A DNA stretch of 64,000 bases from JAZKFT01 sp965246935 (GCA_965246935.1 CBDFGC010000008.1:310001-374000), one strand, 5' to 3'. Shown: positions 27,530 through 37,088, numbered from the stretch's first letter. Numbers and translations: made by a program. Notes: generated by a model from the letters alone, not told the origin.

Positions 27530-27722
27530 CCAAAATAAGCAACTGGCAATGGGCAACAGGCAAACTGAATGAATGGTAGTTAGCAAATTTAATAGAGCAA
27601 TTGATGTAACCCTTACAGCTGTTTTAAAATGTATTATATCAAATCAAAACAGGCTGTGTAAAATACTTGGCCCGCTGACATTCATTTGCTTATTGCTGAT
27701 TGTCCATTGCCTGTTTAAATTT
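27530..27722. repeat. Imperfect inverted arms between convergent genes
   Basis: AAGCAACTGGCAATGGGCAACAG-type repeats near 27536-27571 are mirrored by ATTCATTTGCTTATTGCTGATTG...CCATTGCCTGTTT near 27681-27718. An inner pair CAGCTGTTTT / AAAACAGGCTG (about 27618-27654) could act as a terminator for either gene. Confidence 0.5.
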
Positions 27723-27726
27723 GGTA

Positions 27727-29013
27727 CTACCTGTTTTGTCTTTTCTTTCCCTCAATATTTGGCAATAAACCTGTGATGATACCGATGAGCGGCAGAAATG
27801 CACAAACATGGAAAACGTAGTTAATGCTGGTATGGTCGGCCAGTTTGCCCAGTAATGCAGAACCAATACCCGCAGCCCCGAAAGCAAACCCGAAAAACAG
27901 CCCGGAAACCAGGCCTACTTTACCCGGAATTAACTCCTGTGCAAACACCAGTATCGCCGAAAAGGCTGAAGCGATAATCACCCCGATAACTGCTACCAAT
28001 ACACAGGTAAAAAATAGATTGGCATGGGGCAGCAACAGGGTAAATGGTGCGGCCCCCAAAATAGAAATCCAGATAATATATTTCCGGCCGAACCGATCGC
28101 CCAGCGGGCCGCCCATGATGGTACCGGCAGCTACAGCCACCAAAAAAATGAACAGGTACATTTGAGAAGCCTGCACCGTAACGCCGAATTTCTGGATAAC
28201 ATAAAAAGTAAAGTAGCTGGTCATGCTGGTGAGATAGATGAACTTGGAAAAAATGAGCAGCAATAAAATACCGATATACATCACTACCCGTTTGCGGGGT
28301 AATGTTTGCTGAGGCTCAGCCCGTTTGGTAGCGGTATTCATTTTTGCAGCCGTTACTTTTTGTTGGTACCAGCCACCAATTTTCCAGAGCACACCAATAG
28401 CGATGACGGCAACAACAGAGAACCAGCTAACCGTGTACCGGCCCCGTGGTGCAATAATAATAGCCGCCAGTAATGGCCCTAAACTACTACCTGCATTACC
28501 GCCTACCTGAAAAATAGATTGTGCCAGGCCCCGCCTGCCGCCCGAAGCCATATATGCCACCCGTGATGCCTCGGGATGAAAAACGGCGGAACCCACGCCC
28601 ACCATAGCTACTGATAGTAATAAAAAAGGATAAGTAGGTGCAAAAGCCAGCATGATTAACCCGATTAAGGTAACAACCATACCGCCTGCCAGCGAATAAG
28701 GTTGTGGCTTTTTATCGGTATATAATCCTACAAAGGGTTGCAGCAGGGAAGCGGATAACTGAAACGTAAGCGTAATCAATCCAATCTGCGAAAAATTGAG
28801 ATGGAATGATTGTTTTACCAGGGGGTAGATAGCCGGTACCAACGCCTGTATCGAATCATTTAGCAGGTGCGAAAAACTAATGGCAAACAGGACAGGGAAC
28901 ACGGTTCTTTCTGCCAGTTTTTGAGCACCAGGCAGTATTTCCACATGGGGTGCTATGGAAGGGTTTTGTACAGTTTGTAGTTTTTCGGGCTGGGCGTTGG
29001 TTGAGTTGTTCAT
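27727..29013 (-). CDS. fsr: Fsr-type MFS transporter (fosmidomycin resistance-like)
   Basis: 428 residues, 12 membrane helices. ISFSHLLNDSIQALVPAIYPLVKQSF is the Fsr-type first helix; VGVGSAVFHPEASRVAYMASGGRRGLAQSIFQVGGNAGSSLGPLLAA is the strongly conserved HPE...GG...QVGGN stretch. GGPLGDRFGRKYIIW repeats the MFS loop motif in the second half. Relatives export fosmidomycin. A TATTTTTG box (29041-29034, minus) lies about 20 bp upstream as a -7 candidate. The gene is divergent from the restriction-modification operon. Confidence 0.9.
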   Translation of the reverse strand: MNNSTNAQPEKLQTVQNPSIAPHVEILPGAQKLAERTVFPVLFAISFSHLLNDSIQALVPAIYPLVKQSFHLNFSQIGLITLTFQLSASLLQPFVGLYTDKKPQPYSLAGGMVVTLIGLIMLAFAPTYPFLLLSVAMVGVGSAVFHPEASRVAYMASGGRRGLAQSIFQVGGNAGSSLGPLLAAIIIAPRGRYTVSWFSVVAVIAIGVLWKIGGWYQQKVTAAKMNTATKRAEPQQTLPRKRVVMYIGILLLLIFSKFIYLTSMTSYFTFYVIQKFGVTVQASQMYLFIFLVAVAAGTIMGGPLGDRFGRKYIIWISILGAAPFTLLLPHANLFFTCVLVAVIGVIIASAFSAILVFAQELIPGKVGLVSGLFFGFAFGAAGIGSALLGKLADHTSINYVFHVCAFLPLIGIITGLLPNIEGKKRQNR

Positions 29014-29155
29014 GATTACAGGGGCTTCGGCTGCAAAAATAAACGGGTAGCAGGTATAAAACCGATGCAGGCAAAAGTTTGCTTACCGGTTATATTTGAA
29101 AGCACAATCATGATGCAATCACATGATTACTTTGCTTCTGGTAAAAAGCCTTTAA

Positions 29156-29285
29156 TTGTGTCGGCAGTGCCGACACAATTGGAAATAAAAGAGTGCTGCT
29201 TTTGAATTTGTGTCACCGGTGGCGACACAATTGAAAATAACTAAATATGGGTGTCACTGAATTTGTGTCAACAGTGTTGACACAA
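29156..29285. promoter_or_regulatory. Three phased 23-bp palindromes upstream of the R-M operon
   Basis: Palindromes at 29156-29178, 29208-29230 and 29263-29285, each TTGTGTC-N9-GACACAA. Centres are 52 and 55 bp apart, about five DNA turns. The first and third are perfect 11-1-11 dyads whose inner arms differ yet still pair (GGCA/TGCC against AACA/TGTT); the second has two mismatches. A GAAATAA/GAAAATAA word follows the first two. They lie 109-238 bp before the hsdMS start. They could be operators or RNA hairpins; no T run follows. Confidence 0.8.
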
Positions 29286-29393
29286 ATTTAGCTGGACAAA
29301 CCATTGCTTAATTTTTTCCGAAACAAAATCAGCAGAAGCAGTTCTACAATTTGACGATTTTCATTTTACTATTTTCACTGCTTTAAATTACTT

Positions 29394-32300
29394 ATGGGAC
29401 GATCGACTGTACACTACGTAGATAACAAAACCAATAATGCTTTAAAGAAGCTGCATAATAAACTACGGCCAGCCGGTACACCAGTGCAGCGGGTAGAATA
29501 TATTATTGAACTGCTCCTGCTTCGAATTTTTGAAACCAAGATTAAGCAGGACGAAGAATTCAAAGCTTTACGAAAACTTTTCTCTGCTGATTACAAATGG
29601 CAGAACCCAAGAACAGGTAAAGAAGAAACAAATGAAAACCGCTTGTTTTCTTATTTGTCAACCGTTTCTAATGACCAGATATTAGTAGAACTGAACAATA
29701 ACTTCTTTCCGTTTTACTCAAGCATTTTGCACAGTGCCCGCCAGGTTTTCGAAGGCAACCTGCCGCAAAAAGTTCAAGATCAGTTGGTGCTAATTGAAGA
29801 GGTATTCAGCAATTCCAACTTTACGAACAATGTAAACAGCGGCAACTTGGGCGAAGTAATCAGCGTAGTTGCCAATGATATTGAAGAAGCCCGGTTATTG
29901 AAAACCGATTTATTGGGAGATGCTATTGAATCGGCTTTGAGTGAAACAGGTGGTACAAAAGATGTTGGGCTGTTTCGTACACCCGACCATGTACGGCAGT
30001 TTATGACGGCGTTGGTAGAGCCAACTTTTGAGGACGTTATTTTTGACCCGGCCTGTGGCACTGGCGGCTTTTTGTTTGATACGTTTGAATTTGTAATGCG
30101 CAGGGTTGATCCGGATAGGGAATGGCCGGGTGAGAAAGCCCATAATGAATTAGCCACATGGTTCGATGAGTATTTTAAATTTAATCAGGTTGATTTTCCC
30201 AGCATAGACCAAGCATCACAATTTTACCGCAGCGGTGTTGCAGGTGTAGAGTATCTGGGAATGATTCGCAAAATGGCGGCTATTAATTTTTACATCCGTG
30301 GTCTGAACCCCGCCAACATTGAGCAGGGCGACTCCCTGGCAAAATACAGCCCGGTGACCGACCACGAAAGCAAATCTATCATTATTGCCAATCCGCCGTT
30401 TGGTGCGGAAAGAGACCAGGAATCGTACCCGAAGATCTGGCAGGAATACAGCAAAGAATCAGAGACAACGATTTTGTTTGTGAAGCTGATGTTTGAAATG
30501 CTGAAGCAAGACGGCAAATGTGCCGTAGTAGTTTCGGAGGGGTTTCATACCTGGGATCAATTTAGTGCAAAGGCATTGCGAAAAATGCTGTTGGAAGAAG
30601 CCCAACTAAAAGCGGTTATTTCTTTGCCGCAGGGTTTGTTTATCAGTAAAAGCGGGCAAGGGCCTAAAACCTCTATTCTGCTTTTTGAGAAAGGCGGTAA
30701 AACCGATTGGACCTGGTTTTACAAAATAACCAACGATGGCTATACCATGGGTACTAACCGAAAGGAACAAAAGGGCAATCAATTAGTGGAATGCCTGACG
30801 CTATACCATGAATATGTAAAGCATGGCAAAAAACCACCGGAAACAAAGAACCAGTTTTGCATACCAGTGGATTGGATAAAAGCACTTGACCCACGGATAA
30901 AAGAAAAAATACGGACGGAAACCCGTACCGATATGGCAGCAAAAGGCAAATGGGAAAGAGAGAAAAAAGTGGCTGATTTTGATAAGAAGATGGCGGCCAA
31001 AAAAGCAACAGAAGCCGATAAGCAAACAGAGTTAAAGGTGTTTGACCAGATGCTGGACAACCGCATACAAAACGAAATTGCCAAACGCATTGATAAAGCC
31101 CATAACTACTCCTTCAACTTAGCCAATTATAAAAGCAGCATTAGCGATAGCCAGTTGGCAGAGTGGGCAGAAGCCCTGAAACACATACAGCCAAACGGGG
31201 CTACTACATTGGATGATGTGTACAGAAGGCTGCACAATGGCAAACCCGAAAACATATTACCTTACCTGTTGAAACTGAATCCAGTAAACGCTTTGGAAGC
31301 TGATATTGCACGGGAATATGTAAATAACTTAGAGGAAAATGTAGTTGCGGAACATGAGGAGTTGTACACGATTAAAGGGATTTTGAAAAGCGGAGCGAAG
31401 TATCCAACCGTTTCCATAAAGGAAACCTGCACTTATGAAAAAGGCAAATTCCCAACGCAAGCAACAGAAGAAGGTGTATTTCCATTTGTAGTAACGGCGA
31501 AAGAACGTAAATCAGCACCGGAATACCAGTTTAATGCAAAAGCTATTTGTATTCCTTTAATTTCTTCAACTGGTCACGGTTCTGCAACATTAAACCGGAT
31601 TCATTATCAGGAAGGAAAATTTGCTTTGGCGAATCTATTATTTGCAGCAATACCAAACAATCCGGATACAGAGCTTTATCCAAAATTTCTATACCACATT
31701 TTAGATGCAAGAAGAGAGGAACTATTTTGCCCGTTGATGAAGGGCACTGCAAACGTGGCAATGAGAATGGAAGATGCAGTAAATGTTCGGTTTCCCTTAC
31801 CTGATTTTGAAATTCAAAAACAAATTGTTACTCAAATAGAAAGACAGAAAGCCATCATTGGAGGAGCGGAAAAGGTATTAGGAAATTGGGAGACTAATAT
31901 TCAATTAAGTGAAGAAGCGCACAATCAAGTTCAGTTGAAATCGCTTGGGGATATTTGCTCTTTTGAGTATGGTGAACCGTTAAAAGAGACTGACAGAGTT
32001 GATGGCAACTTTCCGGTTGTCGGTGCAGGAAATATTATTGGTTATCACAATCAATCTGTTCATAAAGGACCGATAATCGTTACAGGCAGACGAGGGGCAA
32101 CGGCTGGTTCTATACAATGGATTGAAGCAGACTGTTATGTAATCGATACGGCATTTTATATTAGAATATTTGATGAAATACAAATCAACAAGCGTTTCTT
32201 ATATTATATTTTAAGAGGGATGAACCTTCAAAAGCTACAGAATGGTGGAGCAATGCCAGGAATTAATAGACATGATGCTTACAAGGAAAAGTTCTATTTG

Positions 32301-32471
32301 CCAACTCCTGACACTCAACGCCAAATCGTAGCTGAATTAGATGCTCAAACGCAAATATTAGAAGGCCTTCGCAAAATGAAATCCGATGCCGAAAAGAAAA
32401 TTGAAAAAATTTTAGCGGATGTATGGGGCATTGAGATCGCTGAACCGATAATGGAGGAGGTTGCGGAATGA
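29394..32471 (+). CDS. Fused type I modification-specificity protein (HsdM-HsdS)
   Basis: 1025 residues. Residues 1-170 form a helical HsdM N-terminal region; the N6-adenine methylase core has motif I DPACGTGGF (218-226) and motif IV NPPF (333-336). A charged helical region (about 540-660) leads into two target-recognition domains: the first about 665-850, ending with the helix EIQKQIVTQIERQKAIIGGAEKVL; the second about 865-1010, ending QRQIVAELDAQTQILEGLRKM. It is therefore HsdM and HsdS in one chain. It overlaps the next gene by 4 bp (ATGA), so translation is coupled. Recognition sequence not predictable. Confidence 0.92.
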   Translation: MGRSTVHYVDNKTNNALKKLHNKLRPAGTPVQRVEYIIELLLLRIFETKIKQDEEFKALRKLFSADYKWQNPRTGKEETNENRLFSYLSTVSNDQILVELNNNFFPFYSSILHSARQVFEGNLPQKVQDQLVLIEEVFSNSNFTNNVNSGNLGEVISVVANDIEEARLLKTDLLGDAIESALSETGGTKDVGLFRTPDHVRQFMTALVEPTFEDVIFDPACGTGGFLFDTFEFVMRRVDPDREWPGEKAHNELATWFDEYFKFNQVDFPSIDQASQFYRSGVAGVEYLGMIRKMAAINFYIRGLNPANIEQGDSLAKYSPVTDHESKSIIIANPPFGAERDQESYPKIWQEYSKESETTILFVKLMFEMLKQDGKCAVVVSEGFHTWDQFSAKALRKMLLEEAQLKAVISLPQGLFISKSGQGPKTSILLFEKGGKTDWTWFYKITNDGYTMGTNRKEQKGNQLVECLTLYHEYVKHGKKPPETKNQFCIPVDWIKALDPRIKEKIRTETRTDMAAKGKWEREKKVADFDKKMAAKKATEADKQTELKVFDQMLDNRIQNEIAKRIDKAHNYSFNLANYKSSISDSQLAEWAEALKHIQPNGATTLDDVYRRLHNGKPENILPYLLKLNPVNALEADIAREYVNNLEENVVAEHEELYTIKGILKSGAKYPTVSIKETCTYEKGKFPTQATEEGVFPFVVTAKERKSAPEYQFNAKAICIPLISSTGHGSATLNRIHYQEGKFALANLLFAAIPNNPDTELYPKFLYHILDARREELFCPLMKGTANVAMRMEDAVNVRFPLPDFEIQKQIVTQIERQKAIIGGAEKVLGNWETNIQLSEEAHNQVQLKSLGDICSFEYGEPLKETDRVDGNFPVVGAGNIIGYHNQSVHKGPIIVTGRRGATAGSIQWIEADCYVIDTAFYIRIFDEIQINKRFLYYILRGMNLQKLQNGGAMPGINRHDAYKEKFYLPTPDTQRQIVAELDAQTQILEGLRKMKSDAEKKIEKILADVWGIEIAEPIMEEVAE

Positions 32472-32944
32472 GAGAAACAGAATATGCGCCCTTATTGCCG
32501 CAGGGCTTTAAAGACATTGCCGAAGCCGATTTGCATCAGGAGTTTGTAAGCCCGTTTAGCTATGGCGTTCAGGATCACCGGGTGAACCTGCTGATTGGCT
32601 TCGGAAGTTTCTTAGCCCAATTTAAAATGTTGAACTTAAAAGCCGAAATTTGGATTGACGGTTCCTTTGCCACTACCGCCCCCGATCCTGCCGATGTAGA
32701 TGTGGTATTTTACTTAAACCCGGATGAGATAGAGCAGTTATCAGACGAAAAGCGTAACTTGTTTCAGAAATTATTCAGGTCCAAAAAGTTTATACGCAAT
32801 TTGTATAGTGTAGAAGTATATGTGGCTACTATGGATGTGCCACAAGAGCAGCAAGGATGGTTAAAGGTATTCGGAACTTGTTACGACAACCGAACACCCA
32901 AAGGAATTTTCAGAATGCATTATCCCGTTGTAAATGAATCATAG
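32468..32944 (+). CDS. Nucleotidyltransferase-like protein (DUF6932-like) inside the R-M operon
   Basis: 158 residues. WIDGSFATTAPDPADVDVVFYL (GS at 65-66, acidic residues D76 and D78) is the GS-x-DxD pattern of the polymerase-beta nucleotidyltransferase superfamily; the N-terminal LLPQGFKDIAEADLHQEFV resembles DUF6932 proteins. A third catalytic acid may be E116 in the SVEVYV strand. Substrate unknown; relatives in defence loci modify tRNA, proteins or make signal nucleotides, but nothing here decides. It overlaps hsdMS by 4 bp and hsdR by 11 bp, so it is an integral operon member. Confidence 0.7.
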   Translation: MRETEYAPLLPQGFKDIAEADLHQEFVSPFSYGVQDHRVNLLIGFGSFLAQFKMLNLKAEIWIDGSFATTAPDPADVDVVFYLNPDEIEQLSDEKRNLFQKLFRSKKFIRNLYSVEVYVATMDVPQEQQGWLKVFGTCYDNRTPKGIFRMHYPVVNES

Positions 32945-35516
32945 CAAGAGCATAACAGAAACAATAGAAACGTTCAGCGAAATGCTGGAGCGTTATAAAG
33001 ATGCGCTGGAAAAAAATCCAAACAGTTTTTTTTACAGCGGCCTTGTAAAAAACACGGAAGAAAATATTGAGGAGTTACAGGAAGAATTAAAAAAAATCGA
33101 AGCAGATCAGAAAAAACTTTCACAAACTCCGGCAAAATCTAAGAAGATAAACGAAGCCACTTCTACTGATCTGCCGGTTATTGTAAGGCTGGTAAATGAA
33201 TACGGCTGGAAGTCAGGAGATACATTGCTATACCAGCAAACCTATGAACTGACAGAGCATTTAAAGAAAGAATATCCTACGCTCAAAAATATCCGTCCCG
33301 ATATCGTACTACAGGATTTGAACGGAGAGATATTAGCCGTTATTGAAAACAATTTAGACCGGGAGAATAAAGACTTATTGAAGCTTCGCACTATTATTAC
33401 TCAATTACTAAAACCCCGTTTTTTGTATGCCTGTAGTACTGAACGCATTTTGTTTTACGATAATGCCTGGAAAGGTTTAGAAGCAGGCCAGTTTAAGCAG
33501 GTCAACGGCTTTATGACCTTAGAAGACATGAAGCTAAAAATTGAGCAGCAGAAAAAGATTGCTTCAAACCGGGAAATAATCATTGACACCACTATTGCCG
33601 GCGGCTACGACCCAACTGTTGGTAAAGAACGCTACTACCAGCTACAGTGTATCCGTACCATTATTGAAAACTACAAAGCAGGCAAGCAAAAAATGTTGGT
33701 GCATATGGCAACCGGGTTAGGTAAAACCCGTACCGCTGTGGCATTGGTAAAAGCACTGCTAAGTTACAGTTTGGCCAGGCGTATTTTGTTTGTGGTGGAC
33801 AGGCGCATGCTGGCAAAACAAGCTGTTGACGATGGGTTTGCCATCATCAGCAAAGAGTATCCCAGCAGTTGGATTACCACTTCGAATTTCAGGGCACGGA
33901 AACATGCCAATATTCACGTAATTGTAATTGATACGTTAGAACTAATCCATAGCGATCTGCCAGCCAACTTTTACGATTTAATTATTGTGGATGAATGCCA
34001 CCGTGGCATTAACGTAAACAGGAAACTGATCTTCGATCATTTCCTTTGTCCCAGAGTTGGATTAACAGCCACGCCAAGAATTGCAGTTCCAAAAGACGGA
34101 GCAGAAGTAGATGAAGAAGATTTAGCCATTATTGACACCTACAAATTATTTGGCTGCGAAACCGGCGAACCTGATTTTAAATTCACGATGGAGCGTGGCA
34201 TTGACGAAGGCTTCCTTGCACCATATAAACCAGTTGAGCTTATATCGAGCCTGATAGCAGAAGCAGAGGAAGTAGGAATTAAATTTGAACATGTATTAGA
34301 CCCCCAGGAAAAATACAAAATTGAGTTAGGTGCCGAAAAGAAAATAAAACTGGAACAACTTAACCGGAAGTTCATTTCAGAAGAAAACTGTTTACGCATA
34401 GCAGAGGAAATAAAAAAGAATACACAATACGGAGAAAAGGTAATTCTATTTGGTGTAAGCCAGGCACACTGCATTGAATTAGCCAAGGCTGTAAACAAAG
34501 TTTTTAATGGCGACAATGATGAGAAACCTTCTTATGCCGAAGCCGTTATTTCGGAAAATAATGAACTGAATGAGACATTAAAAGCATGGTTTAAAAAACC
34601 ATATCAAAAGCCTTACGTCGTTACTTCGGTAGATATTTTAAGTACCGGTGTCGATATTCCCTGCGTTCGCTACATTGCGTTTGCTGCCCTTACAAAATCA
34701 TCAGGCAAATACATTCAGATGGTTGGCCGTGGTACCCGCCTTGATCCCAAAACTGGTAAGTTTAGCTTCACGGTTCTTGATTTTGTGGGCTTATGCAAGC
34801 GTATGGAAGATAATGGTAAAGGCACTTTAAAAGAAAATAAAAAGGTAGTAAAGCCTGGTGATCAAAAACCAAAAGCAGCAAGTGCTGCACAACCCGCAGG
34901 CAACTATTTTCTAATAGACAATCCTGACCCTGCCAACCTGATTCAGCGGGTAGAAATTCACGGCGATTCAATTATCGTAAAAGACAATATTCCTATTGAA
35001 GAAGCTAAACGCATTTTTGAAGAGGAATTAAAAAGGACGCAGGAACCAGCAATCGTAGATTTAAAAGAGAAAGCTGCGAAGCAAGATTATCAACCGACAG
35101 ATGAGGAGTTAGCAAAACTGGTTGATTGGCTAAGTAAGCCCAACACATTTTTAGATGAGGGTCATTTACAAAAAATGTATGCTTACCCCGAAGGCTCTGC
35201 CTGGGACTTTTTACTGCATGCGTTAGGTAAAAAGAAAATTCCAACAGCCAAGGAGCGAATCGAAAAAAACTATCTTTCTTACCTCCATACGTACAACTTC
35301 ACTGATGATCAGATTGCGGTTTTAAAAAAGATTAAAGATGTGTTTGCATCAAATGTCGCTTCTAAAAGGAATATTGATGAAAAAGAGATTTTTAGAAACC
35401 CTATTTACGAACGGATTATCGGCTCCTATGAAGAAGTAAATAAAAAGTTTGATGGGAACTTCCCTTCCGTGATAAATGACTTAAAAAATACATTTAGAAT
35501 TGGTTTGAGTGCCTGA
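32934..35516 (+). CDS. hsdR: Type I restriction enzyme subunit HsdR
   Basis: 860 residues. An N-terminal coiled region is followed by an HsdR_N-type nuclease domain (RPDIVLQDLNGEILAVIENN, about 121-140), then SF2 helicase motifs: Walker A ATGLGKT (259-265), DECH (353-356), TATP (378-381), STGVDIP and the QMVGRGTRLDP motif VI. The C-terminal part resembles the EcoEI R C-terminal domain. HsdR translocates DNA with ATP and cuts unmethylated DNA. In the nuclease motif, where ExK is expected after the aspartate, the sequence reads E-N-N, so the catalytic lysine appears to be missing. Confidence 0.92.
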   Translation: MNHSKSITETIETFSEMLERYKDALEKNPNSFFYSGLVKNTEENIEELQEELKKIEADQKKLSQTPAKSKKINEATSTDLPVIVRLVNEYGWKSGDTLLYQQTYELTEHLKKEYPTLKNIRPDIVLQDLNGEILAVIENNLDRENKDLLKLRTIITQLLKPRFLYACSTERILFYDNAWKGLEAGQFKQVNGFMTLEDMKLKIEQQKKIASNREIIIDTTIAGGYDPTVGKERYYQLQCIRTIIENYKAGKQKMLVHMATGLGKTRTAVALVKALLSYSLARRILFVVDRRMLAKQAVDDGFAIISKEYPSSWITTSNFRARKHANIHVIVIDTLELIHSDLPANFYDLIIVDECHRGINVNRKLIFDHFLCPRVGLTATPRIAVPKDGAEVDEEDLAIIDTYKLFGCETGEPDFKFTMERGIDEGFLAPYKPVELISSLIAEAEEVGIKFEHVLDPQEKYKIELGAEKKIKLEQLNRKFISEENCLRIAEEIKKNTQYGEKVILFGVSQAHCIELAKAVNKVFNGDNDEKPSYAEAVISENNELNETLKAWFKKPYQKPYVVTSVDILSTGVDIPCVRYIAFAALTKSSGKYIQMVGRGTRLDPKTGKFSFTVLDFVGLCKRMEDNGKGTLKENKKVVKPGDQKPKAASAAQPAGNYFLIDNPDPANLIQRVEIHGDSIIVKDNIPIEEAKRIFEEELKRTQEPAIVDLKEKAAKQDYQPTDEELAKLVDWLSKPNTFLDEGHLQKMYAYPEGSAWDFLLHALGKKKIPTAKERIEKNYLSYLHTYNFTDDQIAVLKKIKDVFASNVASKRNIDEKEIFRNPIYERIIGSYEEVNKKFDGNFPSVINDLKNTFRIGLSA

Positions 35517-35551
35517 TCGAATGCCACCGCAATTTTAAATGCTTTAGCCTT

Positions 35552-35642
35552 ACTGGAAAATATTTTCTGAAAACACCATTATACTGGAAAATACTTTCCA
35601 CATTCGCCAGTAACTTACTTTTTAGTGGAAAATATTTTACCC
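35552..35642 (+). promoter_or_regulatory. Three TGGAAAATA-type palindromes at the Fic-fusion promoter
   Basis: Near-copies of TGGAAAATATTTTCCA at about 35552-35570, 35583-35600 and 35624-35642. Spacings of 31 and 41 bp put them on the same DNA face, and the third covers the GTG start codon. This is the expected picture for autorepression by the winged-helix N-terminus of the following protein. Confidence 0.75.
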
Positions 35643-37088
35643 ATACATCTTCAGGAAGTTGTCTTTTCCTCAAAGGATTCCAGGCTTAGCAAGCAAATTT
35701 CTGCATTGGTTGCAGCAGGAAAGCTTAGGAAAATTGCAGGCCGCATTTACACGCCCAATTTTACTGACAGCCCCGGTATTATTATCCGGCGAAACTTGTT
35801 TATTATCCTGGGAAAGCTATATCCGGGTGCACTGCTTAGTCACCGGTCGGCCCTGGAGTTTCAGCCAACGGCTGCCGGGCATATTTTTCTTACGTACACC
35901 TACACCAAAAGAATAAATCTGCCTGGTATTACCCTCCGCTTTATGCAAGGCCAGGGAGCAATAGCAGGCGATAACCCGCTTTCCGGTGAATTGTACGCTT
36001 CACAACTGGAAAGGGCGTTGCTGGAAAATTTGCAGGTTTCACGGCAAACCGGGCCCGAATCAAAAACCATTACCCCAACTGAACTGGAAAACCGGCTTGA
36101 ACAGGTAGTACGGGTAAAAGGTGAAGCTGGGCTAAATGAAATAAAAGACAAGGCAAGAGAGATAGCAGAAAAGTTGGGAATGCAAAATGAGTTTGAGAAA
36201 TTAAGCAAACTGATCAGTGCTTTGCTTCATACACATCCTTCCAAAATATTATCATCACCACTGGCAGTAGCACGGGCATTTGGCAACCCCTACGACCCGG
36301 TACGGGTAGTCCTGTTTGAAAAGCTATTTATTGAACTGCAGCACCAGGCATTTAAAGACCTTCCGGAGCGGAATACAACGAGCCAGTCATTTAAAAACTT
36401 TGCATTTTTTGAAGCCTATTTTTCCAATTACATTGAAGGAACCGAGTTTGAGTTGGAGGATGCTAAAAAGATCATTGATACCGGAATACCAATGCTACAC
36501 CGGGATGAGGATTCGCATGATATATTAGGCACGTATAAACTGGTAAGCAATAAGGATGAAATGACGATCACACCGGGCAAGCCGGAGGAATTGCTTCAGA
36601 TACTTTTATACCGCCATGGCGTTTTGCTGAATAGGAGAACCTCAAAAAAGCCCGGACAGTTTAAAGATAAAAATAACCGGGCAGGCGAAACGCATTTTGT
36701 TGATCACACCCTTGTGAAAGGGACTCTAATAAAAGGTTTTGATTTTTACCAGGCATTAATTCATCCATTCGCCAAAGCAGTTTATATCATGTTTTTAGTA
36801 AGTGAGGTACATCCGTTTCTGGATGGCAACGGCAGGATAGCCAGGGTGATGATGAATGCAGAACTGGTAAAACAGGGACAAACCAGGATTATTATACCTA
36901 CCGTTTACCGGGATGATTATATGGGTGCCCTGCGGCGGCTTACCAGGCAGCAGGATCCAACAGTTTATGTAAAAATGCTGCTACGGGCACAACTTTTTAG
37001 TGCAGCTATTGGCGGTGATAACATAGAGGCAATGGAAAAAAATTGCAAGAATCAAATGCATTTAAAGAACACAATAAAGCGAGGTTAG
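35625..37088 (+). CDS. AbiEi-like winged-helix/Fic domain fusion protein
   Basis: 487 residues, GTG start at 35625. Residues about 1-130 resemble the AbiEi-type antitoxin N-terminus (KQISALVAAGKLRKIAGRIYTPNF winged helix, then LYPGALLSHRSALEF). The C-terminal part is a Fic domain with the full active-site motif HPFLDGNGRIAR (396-407), expected to transfer AMP to a target. SNYIEG (267-272) fits the inhibitory (S/T)xxxE(G/N) helix, suggesting autoinhibition. It is 108 bp behind hsdR with its own operators. Target unknown. Confidence 0.85.
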   Translation: MENILPIHLQEVVFSSKDSRLSKQISALVAAGKLRKIAGRIYTPNFTDSPGIIIRRNLFIILGKLYPGALLSHRSALEFQPTAAGHIFLTYTYTKRINLPGITLRFMQGQGAIAGDNPLSGELYASQLERALLENLQVSRQTGPESKTITPTELENRLEQVVRVKGEAGLNEIKDKAREIAEKLGMQNEFEKLSKLISALLHTHPSKILSSPLAVARAFGNPYDPVRVVLFEKLFIELQHQAFKDLPERNTTSQSFKNFAFFEAYFSNYIEGTEFELEDAKKIIDTGIPMLHRDEDSHDILGTYKLVSNKDEMTITPGKPEELLQILLYRHGVLLNRRTSKKPGQFKDKNNRAGETHFVDHTLVKGTLIKGFDFYQALIHPFAKAVYIMFLVSEVHPFLDGNGRIARVMMNAELVKQGQTRIIIPTVYRDDYMGALRRLTRQQDPTVYVKMLLRAQLFSAAIGGDNIEAMEKNCKNQMHLKNTIKRG

